A DNA stretch of 16,691 nucleotides from CAZPHI01 sp964586425 (lineage in GTDB: Bacteria; Bacillota; Clostridia; Lachnospirales; Lachnospiraceae), in assembly GCA_964586425.1 (NCBI GenBank), contig CAZPHI010000043.1, positions 1-16,691 on the forward strand, read 5' to 3'. Below are positions 14,087 through 16,691 of this stretch, one piece after another. The position numbers and the translations under genes were made by a program. A model generated the notes under the pieces. That model ran no database searches, was not told the DNA's origin, and was given only the letters and a program-made list of their open reading frames with translations. The first letter of the stretch is position 1. Every line of letters begins with the position of its first letter.

Positions 14087-14132
14087 AAAAAACCCGCCAA
14101 TACATAGAAATAAGTCTAATTGTATCGGCGGG
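14087..14132 (-). terminator. Intrinsic terminator of the flgF-flgG operon
   Basis: In the mRNA sense CCCGCCGATACA (14132-14121) pairs with TGTATTGGCGGG (14104-14093), with one mismatch and a 16-nt loop, followed directly by GTTTTTT-type sequence ending in six T residues (14092-14087). It starts 8 nt after the stop of the FlgJ-like gene, so it ends the mreB/flgF-flgG transcript. Confidence 0.92.
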
Positions 14133-14140
14133 ATATGTAT

Positions 14141-14521
14141 CTATTCTGTTATGTTATAATTTCTTTTCATCTGCTCATAAAGCATCGATGCTATTCCCAG
14201 ACCGTTACCGGCATTACTCTCTGATGCCTGTTTTGAATACTGGCTTAAAAGTTCATCCTTATAATAATCGGACATCTGTGTCGCATATGATGAACTATCA
14301 TCTTCACTATCATCCTTAGGAATCATCTTCTGGGCTGATTTCATAACTTGCTCAACGAAGTATGCCTCAAAATCCTTGCAGACGCTCATAAGCTCTTCGC
14401 TGCTTGCTCCCGACAAATCTGTATTATTCAACTTATCAGAAAGTGCATCCGAAGTAGCATCTGTATATGTTTTGTCAGTATACATCGAACCAAGTCCACT
14501 AGGTATTGATATATCACTCAT
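14141..14521 (-). CDS. FlgJ-like rod-binding protein (no muramidase domain)
   Basis: A 126-residue protein with the rod-binding domain found at the N-terminus of FlgJ: ELMSVCKDFEAYFVEQVMKSAQKMIP (about 43-68) followed by YKDELLSQYSKQA and GLGIASMLYEQMKRN. In FlgJ this part caps the growing rod. Enterobacterial FlgJ is about 313 residues because of an added cell-wall hydrolase domain, absent here, so another enzyme must open the wall. The first 40 residues are polar and probably flexible. AAGGAAG overlaps the flgG stop and lies about 9 nt before the ATG. As the last gene after flgF and flgG it completes a distal-rod set. Confidence 0.88.
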   Translation of the reverse strand: MSDISIPSGLGSMYTDKTYTDATSDALSDKLNNTDLSGASSEELMSVCKDFEAYFVEQVMKSAQKMIPKDDSEDDSSSYATQMSDYYKDELLSQYSKQASESNAGNGLGIASMLYEQMKRNYNITE

Positions 14522-14535
14522 AATCTGTCACTTCC

Positions 14536-15351
14536 TTATCTCTTAAGGTTATTAGCCTGCTGAAGCATATCATCTGCAGCCTGAATAGCCTTGGAATTAA
14601 GTTCATATGCTCTCTGCGCTGTAATTAAGTTAACCATCTCTGTTGCGACCTGAACATTAGACCCCTCTAGGAATCCCTGTCTGATTTCGCTCTTCTTGAC
14701 ATCAGGATCATCTGCTTCATTGACTGGAACACCTGATGCATCTGTCTCTTTAAGTAAGCTTGAGCCTGTCTTTTCAAGGCCTGATGGATTAGCAAATTGG
14801 AACAAACCAATTGATATATCTATTGGTGCTGGATTGCCTGTTTCATCCGGATAACAGAAGTTTCCTTCTTTGTCTACGGTTATCTTATTGGCATCCATCT
14901 CGGGTCCAAATACGATTGGAGCACCTGTAGAATCTAGCACAGGATATCCTTCCGATGTACAAAGAAGAGTACCCTCGTCAACCTTCGATATAAAGAATTG
15001 ACCATTTCTTGTATAATAAGTCTCACCATCACTTCCGTTAACTCCAAAGAATCCATCGCCATTAACTGCGAATGAATAATTGCTGTCTGACTCTAGAAAG
15101 TTACCCTGAGTGTAATGAGATGTTATTGATGAGTTTCTAACTCCTAGTCCAACCTGCGCATTAACCGGCTTTTGTTCACCGTTAGCTGTAGTTGTCTTGG
15201 ACTGAAGATTCTGATACAGCAGTGACTTAAATTCTGCTGATTCTGCCTTAAATCCTGTTGAATTAACATTCGCAAGGTTATTGGCAATTGTATCTACATT
15301 GGTCTGCTGGGCAATCATGCCGGAAGCAGCGGTCCATAATGAACGTAACAT
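14536..15351 (-). CDS. flgG: Distal rod protein FlgG
   Basis: A 271-residue FlgG, near the usual 260. The N-terminus MLRSLWTAASGMIAQQ and signature NVDTIANNLANVNSTGFKAE (18-37) match the rod/hook family. A central domain with FAVNGDGFFGV (94-104) follows, and the C-terminus has LEGSNVQVATEMVNLI and TAQRAYELNSKAIQAADDML (244-263). FlgG builds the distal rod across the cell wall. The product also resembles Bacillus FlhP, whose gene lies in the mbl-flhO-flhP order seen here. Two cysteines occur (131, 166). GGAGG lies 8 nt before the ATG, and the gap to flgF is 16 nt. Confidence 0.95.
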   Translation of the reverse strand: MLRSLWTAASGMIAQQTNVDTIANNLANVNSTGFKAESAEFKSLLYQNLQSKTTTANGEQKPVNAQVGLGVRNSSITSHYTQGNFLESDSNYSFAVNGDGFFGVNGSDGETYYTRNGQFFISKVDEGTLLCTSEGYPVLDSTGAPIVFGPEMDANKITVDKEGNFCYPDETGNPAPIDISIGLFQFANPSGLEKTGSSLLKETDASGVPVNEADDPDVKKSEIRQGFLEGSNVQVATEMVNLITAQRAYELNSKAIQAADDMLQQANNLKR

Positions 15352-15367
15352 AGAAAAACCTCCTTAA

Positions 15368-16135
15368 TTATACCTGACCTAATGTAACTGCCTTCTCTAG
15401 AGTTTCATCAATTGAATTCATTGCTTTCTGATTACTTTCAAATGCTCTTGAAATAGTAATCATCTGAATCATCTCTGATACAACGTTAACATTAGAGGCT
15501 TCCAAATATCCCTGATAGACTTTGGCAGCTGGCTCTTTTTCTGTTGCGCCATCCACAGTCCTATAGAGATTTTCTCCATACTGCTCGAGGTAATTGTAAT
15601 CCTCAAAATCCACTATTGCGAGCTTGTCAACATACACATCATCTGCATATATCTCACCTGTTTCTTTAACTGCAACATTGGCGTCAGTAGGTAATTGTAT
15701 CGGACCATCCTGTCCTAGAACATAATCTCCATCCTTGGTGACCAAATAACCATCCTGTGTCAGTGAAAATGAGCCGTCCCTTGAATACATCACTGATTCA
15801 ACGCCTGTCTTACTGGTAAATGCTATTGAGAAAAATCCACTACCGCCTAATGCCATATCAAAATTACTTGTAGTCTCTCGTAAAGAGCCCTGCTGATAAT
15901 CTCTGTAGGTTTCGCCGATCTTAGCACCCATACTTAAGTTACCAATATTCTGGTTGATATAATTAACGGAAGAATCCTTAACCTTAATAGCCATCATCTC
16001 ATCAAATGACTGAGTCGTAGCTCCTTCTTTCTTATATCCGGTTGTCGTTGAATTAGCAAGATTATTAGATACGACATCTAATCTTTTCTGCTGATTAAGT
16101 AGCCCCGTGTAGGCTGTGTACAAACCTTTTACCAT
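15368..16135 (-). CDS. flgF: Rod protein FlgF (FlhO-type)
   Basis: A 255-residue rod/hook family protein. It begins MVKGLYTAYTGLLNQQKRLD and carries the signature VVSNNLANSTTTGYKKEG (21-38), a central MALGGSGFF motif, and a C-terminus YLEASNVNVVSEMIQMITI followed by SRAFESNQKAMNSIDETL. Its place between an mreB-type gene and flgG points to the FlgF/FlhO rod subunit rather than a second FlgG, though the two are hard to separate by motif alone. It is the proximal partner of FlgG in the rod. GGAGG lies 7 nt before the ATG; the mreB stop is 29 nt upstream. No cysteines occur. Confidence 0.88.
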   Translation of the reverse strand: MVKGLYTAYTGLLNQQKRLDVVSNNLANSTTTGYKKEGATTQSFDEMMAIKVKDSSVNYINQNIGNLSMGAKIGETYRDYQQGSLRETTSNFDMALGGSGFFSIAFTSKTGVESVMYSRDGSFSLTQDGYLVTKDGDYVLGQDGPIQLPTDANVAVKETGEIYADDVYVDKLAIVDFEDYNYLEQYGENLYRTVDGATEKEPAAKVYQGYLEASNVNVVSEMIQMITISRAFESNQKAMNSIDETLEKAVTLGQV

Positions 16136-16164
16136 ATTTTTCCTCCATTACTGGTGTAAACAGA

Positions 16165-16691
16165 TTAATCTTCTCTGTATCCGCTGAGGAATTCAATAAA
16201 CTTACCTGTACCAATGGCAACTGCTGTCATTGGATCCTCTGCTGTCATTGTATTAATTCCAGTCTTTGATTCAATAAGTTCTTCAAGACCCTGAAGAAGA
16301 CTTCCGCCTCCTGTCAGAACAATACCTCTATCTGCAATATCTGATGCAAGTTCAGGTGGTGTCTTTTCAAGAACACTATGAACAGCTTCTACAATCTGAG
16401 AAGTAGCTTCTCTCAAAGCCTCCTCTGTCTCTTCTGAAGTAACTTCAACTGTCTTTGGAAGACCAGTAACTAAGTTACGTCCTCTGCAGTTCATTGATGC
16501 AACTTCAGCTCTTGGGAAAGCACTACCTATCTTAATCTTAATATCTTCAGCAGTTCTTTCACCTATTAATAAATTATGTTTCTTTCTCATATAACGTACA
16601 ATTGCTTCATCAAAATCATCACCTGCAATCTTGATAGCTGTACTTACAACAGTACCTCCAAGAGAGATAACAGCGATATCAGTTGTACCAC
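16165..16691 (-). CDS. MreB/Mbl-type actin, C-terminal part (runs off window)
   Basis: The frame is open from the window edge and encodes at least 174 residues ending SGYRED. It holds the actin-fold phosphate-2 motif GGTTDIAVISLGG at the edge, then LIGERTAEDIKIKIGSAFP, CRGRNLVTGLPKTVEVT, LEKTPPELASDIADRGIVLTGGG and DPMTAVAIGTGKF, typical of MreB/Mbl. These proteins form membrane filaments that steer cell-wall synthesis in rods. The visible ATG at 16590 is internal; the 33 codons before it carry conserved motifs, so the start lies outside. Sequence mixes MreB and Mbl traits; the following flgF-flgG pair matches Bacillus mbl-flhO-flhP and favours an Mbl-like identity. Confidence 0.93.
   Translation of the reverse strand, partial: GTTDIAVISLGGTVVSTAIKIAGDDFDEAIVRYMRKKHNLLIGERTAEDIKIKIGSAFPRAEVASMNCRGRNLVTGLPKTVEVTSEETEEALREATSQIVEAVHSVLEKTPPELASDIADRGIVLTGGGSLLQGLEELIESKTGINTMTAEDPMTAVAIGTGKFIEFLSGYRED

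Noticed and set aside
14123..14130. GCCGATAC resembling a sigma-28 -10 on the minus strand
   Set aside because: It forms one arm of the strong terminator stem and has no matching -35 or downstream flagellar gene.

Overview
The window is a low-GC Firmicute flagellar locus. Every gene is on the minus strand, so transcription runs from high to low coordinates. A motile Lachnospiraceae (Roseburia/Agathobacter/Lachnospira/Butyrivibrio type) fits best. The reasons are the AT-rich DNA, strong GGAGG ribosome sites before most genes, tandem FlgK paralogues, and a gene order close to the Bacillus subtilis comF-yvyF-flgM...fliT and mbl-flhO-flhP loci. The genus cannot be fixed from the sequence alone.

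Layout in the direction of transcription. (A) 16691-14141: the 3' part of an MreB/Mbl-type actin gene, then distal-rod genes flgF and flgG and a small FlgJ-like rod-binding protein, closed by a strong intrinsic terminator (14087-14132). (B) 13942-10547: the helicase gene recD2 from its own sigma-A-like promoter, overlapping comFC, then the zinc-ribbon gene yvyF. A long hairpin follows (10471-10516). (C) 10339-172: the late flagellar block flgM, flgN, flgK, a second flgK, flgL, fliW, csrA, flaG, fliD, fliS and a FliT-position gene. (D) 39-1: the first 13 codons of a flagellin gene with its leader and promoter.

The genes form one late-assembly module. FlgM holds sigma-28 until the hook is finished. 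FlgN, FliS and probably the FliT-position protein chaperone the exported junction, filament and cap subunits (FlgK, FlgL, flagellin, FliD). FliW and CsrA are expected to couple flagellin translation to flagellin export. Sequences resembling sigma-28 promoters precede flgM, flgL, flaG and flagellin. The flagellin leader has a near-ideal CsrA hairpin plus a second CsrA-like site on the Shine-Dalgarno sequence.

No mobile element, CRISPR array, rRNA or tRNA was seen, and no stretch over 300 bases lacks a gene. Most of the window is a well-known conserved system. The least ordinary points are the phased GGA array in the flagellin leader, two divergent FlgK proteins, a large coiled-coil insertion in FliD, hairpins sitting on stop codons at gene junctions, and an 18-bp palindrome on the recD2 promoter.
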